Shown one piece after another: positions 16,038 through 23,504 of a DNA stretch of 31,551 bases. The notes below the pieces were generated by a model. That model saw only the letters and a program-made list of their open reading frames with translations, had not been told where the DNA came from and searched no databases. Origin of the DNA: a virus; the IMG/VR virus record IMGVR_UViG_3300011440_000048, positions 1 through 31,551 of that record. One strand, given 5' to 3'. Position numbers and translations under genes: made by a program. Each line of letters starts with the position of its first letter. The first letter of the stretch is position 1.

Positions 16038-16588
16038 GTGATTTCGACCCAAATCAGAATGAGCGTGAGGGTCACTCTCATAGAACTCAGGAAGAACGCC
16101 GTGCATTAGCCCTTCTATCCGATTTATCTAAAGCATTAGATGTCCAGCACCATGATACTTCGTTACGTCATACTTTCGGTGGAGCGTTTGATTCTCCTGT
16201 GGCAGTATCAGATATGGCTTCGATCGGATCTATAGGTATGGCGGACAGTCCGGCACGGTCAGATCATAGCCATGGACCAGAGATACCGGTTTGGATAACA
16301 CCTACATTTCTTAACTCATGGACAGATTTCGGCGGAGGAACTCGAACGGCCCGATATACAAAAATTGGTGGAGTTGTTCATATTCAAGGTACAATTAAAA
16401 GTGGAACGATGACACTTCCTGCTTTCGTACTTGATGTGGGTTATAGACCTTCCGGTCAAATGCTTTTTTCTCAACTTGATGGGCTTAACTTAACTGGTCG
16501 ATTGGACGTTACTTCTGTCGGTGCAGTTGTGCCTGTCACGGGGAATAACGCTCTTTTCACTATTAACTGTTCATTTGTTCCAGGATGA
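16034..16588 (+). CDS. Tail appendage protein with C-terminal beta domain
   Basis: 184 residues, ATGA overlap with the nozzle gene. A polar, His/Arg-rich N-terminal half (NQNEREGHSHRTQEERRAL) contains a short helix. Residues ~88-184 form a beta domain (WTDFGGGTRTARYTKIGGVV, then VHIQGTIKSG and VPVTGNNALFTINCSFVPG) of a type frequently seen at the distal end of phage fibres and baseplate proteins. A receptor- or glycan-contacting role is plausible. Confidence 0.65.
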   Translation: MSDFDPNQNEREGHSHRTQEERRALALLSDLSKALDVQHHDTSLRHTFGGAFDSPVAVSDMASIGSIGMADSPARSDHSHGPEIPVWITPTFLNSWTDFGGGTRTARYTKIGGVVHIQGTIKSGTMTLPAFVLDVGYRPSGQMLFSQLDGLNLTGRLDVTSVGAVVPVTGNNALFTINCSFVPG

Positions 16589-16833
16589 TTAGGAACTTGA
16601 CGATGTATCAACCTATGAAGTCAAATACACTCCGACAAGGGAAGAGACTCTATGGGTTTAGTGGCACGAACTCCCCTAATTTTAAGGGGGCAACTGCTGT
16701 TAGACCCGACGATTCTTTTAAAGACCTTCAACGAACTTTAGGTCCTATTAAATACGAACCCAAGAAGCTCCACAGAGCTATTGGGAGGAGGCTAGATAAT
16801 GGCTCTACAGGACGTTCTGGCAGGATTTACTAA
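16585..16833 (+). CDS. Small basic protein with RAIGRRL motif (4 of 4)
   Basis: 82 residues, ATGA overlap. Asn/Gly/Lys/Arg-rich with an N-terminal RQGKRLYGF (residues 17-25) and a C-terminal RAIGRRL at 64-70. The latter matches RAAG[KR]RL in the three genes after the capsid, more than 3.5 kb upstream. It overlaps the following gene by 35 bases and carries that gene's GGGAGGAGG ribosome site in its last codons. Function unknown. The shared motif suggests a common partner. Confidence 0.65.
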   Translation: MIRNLTMYQPMKSNTLRQGKRLYGFSGTNSPNFKGATAVRPDDSFKDLQRTLGPIKYEPKKLHRAIGRRLDNGSTGRSGRIY

Positions 16834-17551
16834 TCCCGCTTCTCAAAGATCTGCAATCCTACAGCGGTTGGGTATTGATTCTAACCGAGCCGCAGGGTTC
16901 GGAGGAAACACGCAGTTTGATCAGTCTATGTCGGACTTGTATCGGCAGGGACTTCAATCATCTGCTCAGTATGATACAGAAGAAGGAAACCTGAATCGGA
17001 CTTATGAGCAGAACTTCGCTCAGTCCGCAATTGATCGAGATAGGGCTTTGGAAGCCCTTAAGGGCAGCTTTGCTCAGAGGGGGCAGAGTTTCTCTGGCGC
17101 CCATGTTGATGAAGTCGGTCGTACTAACGCAGACTTCGATCGTTACATTGCAAACCTCGGCGCAAATCGTGATTCCGGTATTCAAGGGATTGGAAGGAAT
17201 CGTCTCAATTTGGAGCAGGGTTTGACTTCTGGTCGAATGGCTGCGGAATCGGGTTATGGAACTGATTTGCAGGCGTTCCTTCATCAACAGGCAATTGATC
17301 TGTGGAACTCTGTAATGCAACAGAATGCAATGCAGCAGCCACAAGGTGGTGGAGGTGGATATTCTGCTCCCCGTCCTGCACCTTCTAGGAGTTCGCCTAC
17401 TTCGGCTCCCGCTAGATCATCTGCTCCCGCTCCATATAATCCTATGCCAGCACCGGCTCCTGCTCCGGCAATTCCAATGCGTCCCGCTCCAACTAGTATT
17501 CCTCCGAAGCCTGTGCTTAAGGGACAAGGTTATGGAGGGCGGCAATTCTAA
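16799..17551 (+). CDS. Putative internal virion/ejection protein 1
   Basis: 250 residues, SD GGGAGGAGG. Residues 1-175 are helical, Gln/Asn/Arg-rich (FDQSMSDLYRQGLQSSAQYD, AIDLWNSVMQQNAMQQ). Residues ~180-240 are a Pro/Ala/Ser-rich disordered tail with repeated PAPAPA. This is the first of three consecutive genes of rising size (250, 277, 1442 residues) after the nozzle, resembling the gp14-gp15-gp16 order of ejection proteins in T7-like phages. There is no clear sequence match, so the assignment rests on order and composition. Confidence 0.55.
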   Translation: MALQDVLAGFTNPASQRSAILQRLGIDSNRAAGFGGNTQFDQSMSDLYRQGLQSSAQYDTEEGNLNRTYEQNFAQSAIDRDRALEALKGSFAQRGQSFSGAHVDEVGRTNADFDRYIANLGANRDSGIQGIGRNRLNLEQGLTSGRMAAESGYGTDLQAFLHQQAIDLWNSVMQQNAMQQPQGGGGGYSAPRPAPSRSSPTSAPARSSAPAPYNPMPAPAPAPAIPMRPAPTSIPPKPVLKGQGYGGRQF

Positions 17552-18385
17552 ATGGCAGAGATTTCTCAATGGGTTAAAGACGCTAGAGCTTGGACGTCTG
17601 CAACAAAGGGTAATGCAGCTAAGGCTGCTTTTGGTGGTTTGCCGCCCGAAGTTCAAGACGTGGCTGGAAAGATTTCCGATCTGTACGAAGGACTTAGGTA
17701 TGGAGCGGAAGATGCAGTAGATCAGTATGATGCTCGGTCAAATGCTGCCCGAGAGCAAATGATGAGCCAGTTTGCTAATACTGATGCTACTGTTCAAGCT
17801 GGTTATCAGAACTCTCAGAACTATCAATCTGAGATTGCTAAGCGTCTTGGGCTAGAAGATGCCCTAAAGGGTCCTGGTGTTGAGAGTACGAATCAACAGA
17901 TGAATCAGATTCTCAACATGAACAAAGCCAATCGTACTAATCAGATGGCTTCATATGATCTTCTAAAGGGCGGTTACGGAGAACTTCTTAGGGATCGTCT
18001 TGGTTCCTTTGACGTTCAAGCGGGAACATCTCTAGCTAATCTTCTCGCTCAAATGCAAGGGCTACAAGCACAAGCCGGTGGAGGTTCTGGTGGCGGTGGC
18101 GGTGGAGGGGGCGGGGGAAGAAGTGGCGGACGAGGAAGGAGTGGAAAGAAGAGTGGAAGTTCTAGTGGAAGTTCGCCAGGAATGCCTGCGGAACAAATGG
18201 CTTTTATTGCAATTAATCCTTACAATCCCCCTTCTGGTTCTACTTACTCGTCAGATTATGTCCGCCCAGAAAGACGAGGCGGGATGGCTCCAGTAAAGAC
18301 TTCAAAGAAGACGAGTAACGCTAAGAAGATTACCGCCACTAAGGGCGGAGCGAGGCGCCCTATGCTCCTAAAAGGAAGGCGCTAA
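17552..18385 (+). CDS. Putative internal virion/ejection protein 2, Gly/Arg-rich
   Basis: 277 residues, starting the base after the previous stop with GGAGGG upstream. Helical Gln/Asn/Met-rich N-terminal 165 residues (YQNSQNYQSEIAKRLGLE, MNQILNMNKANRTNQMAS). These are followed by a Gly run (~170-195) that passes into an RGG/SGS-type basic segment (GGRSGGRGRSGKKSG) and a Lys/Arg-rich C-terminus (GGARRPMLLKGRR). The basic low-complexity tail suggests nucleic-acid contact inside the head. Second of the three ejection-type genes. Confidence 0.55.
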   Translation: MAEISQWVKDARAWTSATKGNAAKAAFGGLPPEVQDVAGKISDLYEGLRYGAEDAVDQYDARSNAAREQMMSQFANTDATVQAGYQNSQNYQSEIAKRLGLEDALKGPGVESTNQQMNQILNMNKANRTNQMASYDLLKGGYGELLRDRLGSFDVQAGTSLANLLAQMQGLQAQAGGGSGGGGGGGGGGRSGGRGRSGKKSGSSSGSSPGMPAEQMAFIAINPYNPPSGSTYSSDYVRPERRGGMAPVKTSKKTSNAKKITATKGGARRPMLLKGRR

Positions 18386-21300
18386 ATGCCCAAGCCAGAA
18401 GCTAAAGAATCTGGCGCTCCTATTCAATATTTCACATACAAGAAGTATGCGAAAGAGCCTGATAGTCGAGCAGCCAATGAACGGGCGTTGGCCAAGGCTA
18501 ACGAACAGATTTTGCTGTGGCGGGCGCAATACAAGCGGGATAAGGGTGTTGACGTTCCCCAATACTCTAAGGCTTCTACTCCTATACCCCAAATTAAGGC
18601 TCCCTATCGTCCTTCTAAGCCTGGCGAAACTCGTAGGGCTAGAGGGAGTGGAGTGGAAGTTGGCGGTGTAAATACATCGACTCGGAAGCCTACTACTGAG
18701 CGCGAAGAAACTGAATCTCTTAAGCAACGACAAGAGATGATTAAGGGGATCATCTCTCAGCTAGAAGCCGACTTCAAAACGGGCGTAGCACCTGATCTTG
18801 ACCGCTTCAAGCCAAAGAGTTTCTGGCAGAGGAACATTGCGGACAAAGCAAAAGCAGTTGGAGAATCTGTTGTCGGAGATGTTGCTGGTAGGGCGCTTGA
18901 TTTAATTGGTCGTCCAGGGAATGCAGCTGTTGGTGGAATGACGGCACTTGTTGAAATGGCGCAAGGTCGTCCAAGCACCGTAGCAGAACTTCGTGCAGAA
19001 GGAAAGAAACTCTCTCCGGCTCAGGCTGCTGCCGCTCAGGCCGAATACGATTATTGGGAAAAGGCGAAGAAACAAGGCCCCATTAATCGTATATGGCAGG
19101 GATTGCAGGGTAGAGAAATCTATTCCTTCATGGAACCCTTCACGCAGGAGTACGTTAGGGCTAATGATTATCAGCCTCTAACGGGTCCTCAGAAGATAGT
19201 TCCTACTGCCGCTGGTTTCGCAACAGATGTTGCAATTGATCCGCTAAATGCTGTAACCGCGGGAGTTGTAGCCAAAGGCGCAAACGTTTTGCGTGCTCCT
19301 AGAAATGCAGAGCATGTTCTTGAATCTGCTAGGGCTACTTCACTTGCAACCAAGGCCGCAAGAGATACACAAGATGCGGTTAAGGGTGCAAAGATTGCTG
19401 ATAACGTATTAGCTCGCCTGGCGGATGAAACCCCCCATGATTGGGCGGCACCGAGAGAACTTATGCCTGGTCCGAGAGTAAAGGAACTCGGTACTGGACT
19501 TCCTGGGCGTGGATTTGAATTGACAGATGAAGTTCAATCCGCAGCAAGGGTAGAAGAAGTTACGGCTAAAGCTTCCCAAGCCGCAAGAATTACTGATGCT
19601 TCCGAGCCGGGATTCCGTGCGCTCCGAAACGAAACTGCAAAAGCCGCTCGGCAGGTTCAATCCGCTAAGTCTTTGCTTAAGAAGGGCAAAGGCTCCGAGG
19701 ACAATTTGGCCGCAACAGTCGCTAAGCATGACGAACTTCTTAATAGGATGACGGCTGCTCAACACCTTAGAGATGTTGCAAGGGCCACCCCTGTAGGATT
19801 AGGTAAAATTGCCGGGCTTGAAAAGCGAGTTGAGCGTTTGAACAAACTCGTACAAAAGAATCCTGGGAACGAAGCTTTAGCTCGAAGAATGACTGCTGTT
19901 CATAGTGAGTTGCAGGCGGCTAGGGTTGCCGCTATTCCAGATAATAGTGCTCAGATTCTGACATTTGCAGAGAAGATTGCCAGAGGCGAAGCAGTAAGCA
20001 CTATTCCAAAGGCCACTAAGGAAGCTATTGGTAATGCATCTCCTACAATCCAAGAGCAAATCATCGCTCTAATGAAAGAAGCAGAGGCTAGTGGCCCTAA
20101 AGTTGCCGATGGGGTTGGGGAATCACTAAAGGGTGCAACTCCGCCTAAACTTTCTGATGAAATCTCACGTATGATTGTAGAGAAAGAGAACGCCACTACT
20201 CATGCCGTTGCGGATACTGCTACTGTTAAGCAGGCCGCACAACAAGTTCTAGCCGATCCGGTTAATGCTCAGCAAACCGCCATTGACATTCTAAACGAAG
20301 CGGGAATTTTTGGCCGCCCGCTTACCAAGGCAGGGATCAGATCTAGAGTTGCACAAACAGCGCTAAGAATGGTCGGAGAGGAGGGAGTTCAGGAAGCTGC
20401 ACTTGTCCGAACTCAGGCAAAGGTTGGCGAGCTAAAGAAGGCTGGTAAGGTTCTAACTGGTGCAGAGCAGAGAGCTAAACTATTCGATGAGTCTTTGCTC
20501 GAAGAAATTCTGCCCACTACAGAGGCGATGACTAAGATTCTCGAAGAGGGTATTGGAAAGCGCTTTGCTATTCGGTTCAATGGGAAGGACTTAGGAGACT
20601 TTGCCCCTATCGGGGCTGCTTTGCGAGGAATGTATGTCCCCTTTGAACTGGTAGGTAGATTAGGTGCTACAGGGCCGGGCGGGACTTTTGCGAAGGCTTT
20701 CAGAATGGGTTCTCACTTCCCGGACGAGACTAATTACATCCGGCAAGCGGCTGAGAACAATGGATCTGCCACACATATTGAGTTTGCTAACAATGTGATG
20801 AAGACTTTCACTAACACCATCACTCATGCTGAGTCTAAGCAAATCCGGCGGGCGATAGAAGGTGGCTACACTCTAGAGAATCCTCATTTAGATGCACTTA
20901 GAGTCCAGGCTATGAAAATGTCTCAGGATATTTTCGATCAACAGGCTGCTCTGGGTAAGTATGTGCCTGGGGAGAAGGTGGAGAACTATCTCTATCACTA
21001 CTATCACTCCCGGAATAAGAAGGCTATCAAAGCTTTCAAGGACGCTCGTAATGTTGACATAAAGGCTGGGCGAAAGGGAGCTACGGTAGATACTGCCGCT
21101 AAGGCAGGACTTAAGCCAGAGGATCGTATTGACCGAATCCTTATCATGCAGCACCGAGATTATGTCCGTGATCTCCAAAGAGCGAACTTTCGCCAGGGAG
21201 TTATCTCTAACTTCGGAGTTAAGACAGATAACGCTGCACTAGCTAATGGACTTGGATTGGAAGAGGTTTCCGGCAAGTCCATGAACAAGCCCTTTCAAGA

Positions 21301-22714
21301 TGTAGCAGCAGCAGAGAACGCTAAGTGGTATCTTGCTCCTGAAATCCATGACACTTTCAAGACTATGGATAACCTCATGGGTATCGGGCATAACGTGGAA
21401 GCTGATGGATTCCTTGGCGCCTACGATGCAATGGTTAGAATGTTCAAGACTTCTGCCACAATTGCCAACCCTGGGAACTGGGTCAACAATACTATCGGTG
21501 ACTTCTTTCTAAACTATATGGACGGTGTGCGTAGTCCGTCCTGGTATAAAAAGGCCGCTGGGATTCTCCATGTTCAGGAACAAGCGCCGCTTCGTTCTGT
21601 TAGTATTGCGAGGAGAAATGTTGATGCGGGACAGATCTTGGATGACTTCAAGCGTAAGGCTCCGTCCGGAGGGTTTATCCGATCCGAAGGAATGGGACAC
21701 ATTTCACGACTTGGTTCTAAGGGCCTACGAGGAATACCGGGCCGCTTCGTTAGAGGAGGTCAGAATCTTTATGAAACACGAGAAGAGTGGGTAAGGTTTG
21801 CTCACTATCTCCATGCTGTAGATGATGAAGCTCGGAGACTTGTTGGTCGTGGATATAAGTGGGACAAGGCGTATGAAGGTGCCACAGAATTAGCGGCTAA
21901 GCGAGTAGCCAAGTGGAACATTGACTACACAGCGATTACTCCCTTTGAACGAAACATTCGTAAGCGGTTTGTTCCGTTCTATACCTTCATGCGTAAGGCT
22001 ACCCCACTCATGCTAGAAGGCATGATCACTCGTCCCGGTAGAATGGCTCACTATGATCGTTCCAAGAGAGCCGTTGAGCAGTTATTGGGAGTCCCTAAGG
22101 AAGAGGATGACGGAACGATTTGGCCGTTCTGGGCGAAGCAGCAAGGAGTTACTAGACTCACTGACGAAGCTGAGCCTTTGTATCTTCGTGATCCAACTCC
22201 GTTGAACGTAGTTAACCGTTTACTCGGAGGGGAGTCTATGCGGGCACCCTTCACTAACGCATTGAATCAATTCGCTCCACCAATTCGCGGCGGAATCGAA
22301 CTTGCTTCTGGTAAGACTCTGTTCAACGATAGAAAGATTGACCAGTGGGGGGATTGGATCTTAGGCCAGGTTCCTACTGTATCTATTGGTGCAAGAATGG
22401 CGGGTCATCCTCTTTCGCCACAAAAAACTAGCGCTTCGGAAGGACCGGGCACCGCTATTCTTGAACGGCTTGGAACAATTGGAATTCCGATCGGTCGAAT
22501 GACTGAGCAGAGACAACAAGCTGCTCTCCAAGGACAGATTGATCCGATCGAAGGAGTCTTTAAGGAAGTCAACGACGCTATCGCTCCGTACAAGATTACT
22601 AAGACTACATCGAAGAAGAACGGAACGTACTATCTCGTGAAAGATCCTTCGGGAGAAATCATTGCGAGAGAGCATGACTTCATCACGGCTGTCCGCAAGG
22701 CCAGCGGAGGCTGA
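18386..22714 (+). CDS. Giant internal virion/DNA-ejection protein (1442 aa)
   Basis: 1442 residues, the largest gene. Basic N-terminus; hydrophobic Ala/Gly-rich helices near 153-193 (SVVGDVAGRALDLIGRPGNA) and 270-300 (AAGFATDVAIDPLNAVTAGV) that could insert in a membrane. Long Ala/Lys/Glu helical regions run to ~700. The last ~450 residues include TSATIANPGNWVNNTIGDFF and, near residue 1180, the pattern DYTAITPFERNIRKRFVPFY followed by TFMRKATP. I associate this with the C-terminal region of large 'polyvalent' or ejectosome proteins in actinophages. The size and the two preceding genes fit a T7 gp16-like role. No lytic transglycosylase motif was visible. Confidence 0.7.
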   Translation: MPKPEAKESGAPIQYFTYKKYAKEPDSRAANERALAKANEQILLWRAQYKRDKGVDVPQYSKASTPIPQIKAPYRPSKPGETRRARGSGVEVGGVNTSTRKPTTEREETESLKQRQEMIKGIISQLEADFKTGVAPDLDRFKPKSFWQRNIADKAKAVGESVVGDVAGRALDLIGRPGNAAVGGMTALVEMAQGRPSTVAELRAEGKKLSPAQAAAAQAEYDYWEKAKKQGPINRIWQGLQGREIYSFMEPFTQEYVRANDYQPLTGPQKIVPTAAGFATDVAIDPLNAVTAGVVAKGANVLRAPRNAEHVLESARATSLATKAARDTQDAVKGAKIADNVLARLADETPHDWAAPRELMPGPRVKELGTGLPGRGFELTDEVQSAARVEEVTAKASQAARITDASEPGFRALRNETAKAARQVQSAKSLLKKGKGSEDNLAATVAKHDELLNRMTAAQHLRDVARATPVGLGKIAGLEKRVERLNKLVQKNPGNEALARRMTAVHSELQAARVAAIPDNSAQILTFAEKIARGEAVSTIPKATKEAIGNASPTIQEQIIALMKEAEASGPKVADGVGESLKGATPPKLSDEISRMIVEKENATTHAVADTATVKQAAQQVLADPVNAQQTAIDILNEAGIFGRPLTKAGIRSRVAQTALRMVGEEGVQEAALVRTQAKVGELKKAGKVLTGAEQRAKLFDESLLEEILPTTEAMTKILEEGIGKRFAIRFNGKDLGDFAPIGAALRGMYVPFELVGRLGATGPGGTFAKAFRMGSHFPDETNYIRQAAENNGSATHIEFANNVMKTFTNTITHAESKQIRRAIEGGYTLENPHLDALRVQAMKMSQDIFDQQAALGKYVPGEKVENYLYHYYHSRNKKAIKAFKDARNVDIKAGRKGATVDTAAKAGLKPEDRIDRILIMQHRDYVRDLQRANFRQGVISNFGVKTDNAALANGLGLEEVSGKSMNKPFQDVAAAENAKWYLAPEIHDTFKTMDNLMGIGHNVEADGFLGAYDAMVRMFKTSATIANPGNWVNNTIGDFFLNYMDGVRSPSWYKKAAGILHVQEQAPLRSVSIARRNVDAGQILDDFKRKAPSGGFIRSEGMGHISRLGSKGLRGIPGRFVRGGQNLYETREEWVRFAHYLHAVDDEARRLVGRGYKWDKAYEGATELAAKRVAKWNIDYTAITPFERNIRKRFVPFYTFMRKATPLMLEGMITRPGRMAHYDRSKRAVEQLLGVPKEEDDGTIWPFWAKQQGVTRLTDEAEPLYLRDPTPLNVVNRLLGGESMRAPFTNALNQFAPPIRGGIELASGKTLFNDRKIDQWGDWILGQVPTVSIGARMAGHPLSPQKTSASEGPGTAILERLGTIGIPIGRMTEQRQQAALQGQIDPIEGVFKEVNDAIAPYKITKTTSKKNGTYYLVKDPSGEIIAREHDFITAVRKASGG

Positions 22715-22725
22715 GGATCTCAGTC
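22709..22725 (+). terminator. Possible intrinsic terminator of the late operon
   Basis: GGCTGAG-GAT-CTCAGTC forms a seven-pair stem (one G-T pair) with a three-base loop. It overlaps the stop of the 1442-residue gene and is followed by a T-rich stretch (22726-22743). The stem is short, so termination may be partial. Confidence 0.4.
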
Positions 22726-22762
22726 TATGTTAAATTCGTTTTAGCCTCTCGTCAGAATGCAC

Positions 22763-22792
22763 TTGTGGGGGAAGTGGCCGGGGTGCTAGGCT
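22763..22792 (+). promoter_or_regulatory. Candidate promoter for whiB
   Basis: TTGTGG (22763-22768) and TAGGCT (22787-22792) are separated by 18 bases in the 123-base gap before whiB. The -10 box resembles the actinobacterial TAgnnT type. A near-identical -35 with the same spacing occurs on the minus strand at 26995-27024, which strengthens both calls. Confidence 0.45.
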
Positions 22793-22837
22793 CAACCCAA
22801 CAGGGAGCCACACAGACGGCAACGGGAGGCTTGTACG

Positions 22838-23329
22838 ATGAGCACGGATGGCGAGGGATGGTCCCCGCCTTGCTTGCATAATACGGATCTTTTCTTTGTG
22901 GGGGAAGATAAGGTCAAGGAAATAGCCAAAGCTAAAGCCATTTGTATGAAATGCGCTAGGCGGAAGGATTGCGAGGCTGGCGCCATAAGGCGTGATGAAC
23001 AATACGGGGTTTGGGGCGGTTACTCGTATTCTGAGAGATTGGCTCGGGCGCCTTTTCTGGAATATCAGGAACCCACAATTTATGCTTCACCCCGTAGAAC
23101 GCTAGATGCGCTACAGCGTCAAACGTATGACGTCCCTTTGCCCCCCGCTTATACTGTGCCCCTAGAAATCCGTATCCTGCCGGTTTCCGAGTATTCGGCT
23201 GCGCCTCAAACGTCCAATTATTCACCAGACACAGAAGCCGTAGTGCTCCAATTTGCCGCAAGGAAATCCCTTTATCCCATTGATGATCATAGCCAGAACC
23301 TCCCCGATTCTTCGGCCGCGGGTCAATGA
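22838..23329 (+). CDS. whiB: WhiB-family Fe-S transcription regulator with extended tail
   Basis: 163 residues, SD GGGAGG at 22824-22829. The four cluster cysteines are present as C12-X23-C36-X2-C39-X5-C45, and the diagnostic turn GVWGG lies at ~57-61 followed by a basic patch (YSERLARA). WhiB proteins bind a [4Fe-4S] cluster and act on sigma-A-containing RNA polymerase, so this gene may reprogram host or phage transcription. Residues ~83-163 exceed the usual family length (phage versions are mostly about 80-100 residues) and are encoded opposite the catalytic part of the resolvase gene on the other strand. The tail is Pro/Ser/Tyr-rich with no recognised domain. Confidence 0.85.
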   Translation: MSTDGEGWSPPCLHNTDLFFVGEDKVKEIAKAKAICMKCARRKDCEAGAIRRDEQYGVWGGYSYSERLARAPFLEYQEPTIYASPRRTLDALQRQTYDVPLPPAYTVPLEIRILPVSEYSAAPQTSNYSPDTEAVVLQFAARKSLYPIDDHSQNLPDSSAAGQ

Positions 23330-23504
23330 TGTAATCCTCGCAGACTAAAGTTGCTTCGTAACTAACACCCATTCGAGAAACACACCACTCATCAAATGAT
23401 TTCTGACTCATCTCCTGAACCTCAGTGATGGTAAAAGTTCCATCCTCGATTGAGCCGGCCGCGAAACCGATGTGCTCTCCTGGATCAAAGCCATAAAGAA
23501 TCAT
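22956..23504 (-). CDS. RuvC-like Holliday-junction/branched-DNA resolvase
   Basis: 182 residues from the ATG at 23504, which overlaps the polymerase stop as ATGA; an earlier in-frame ATG at 23522 would extend into the polymerase gene. RNase H-fold motifs: MILYGFDPGEHIGFAAG with D7, LVCEDYII with E56, and RHTFDAVAHLAFY with H126 and D129 at the spacing of the last two RuvC catalytic positions. The predicted role is to resolve branched replication/recombination intermediates before packaging, acting with the nearby polymerase, ATPase and Cas4-like nuclease. Residues 141-182 form a Pro/Arg-rich tail lying opposite the whiB core. Last gene of the leftward operon. Confidence 0.8.
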   Translation of the reverse strand: MILYGFDPGEHIGFAAGSIEDGTFTITEVQEMSQKSFDEWCVSRMGVSYEATLVCEDYIIDPRPKNRGGSGYDHQWDKGISLRQIGALRLLCLVNNWTFEAQPNTRKPAGYGFLGAQYKRGAKGRHTFDAVAHLAFYGVKHKLWVPDIPEKAPEPISQNTSNRPKPRIVHHALWRQPRNPSA

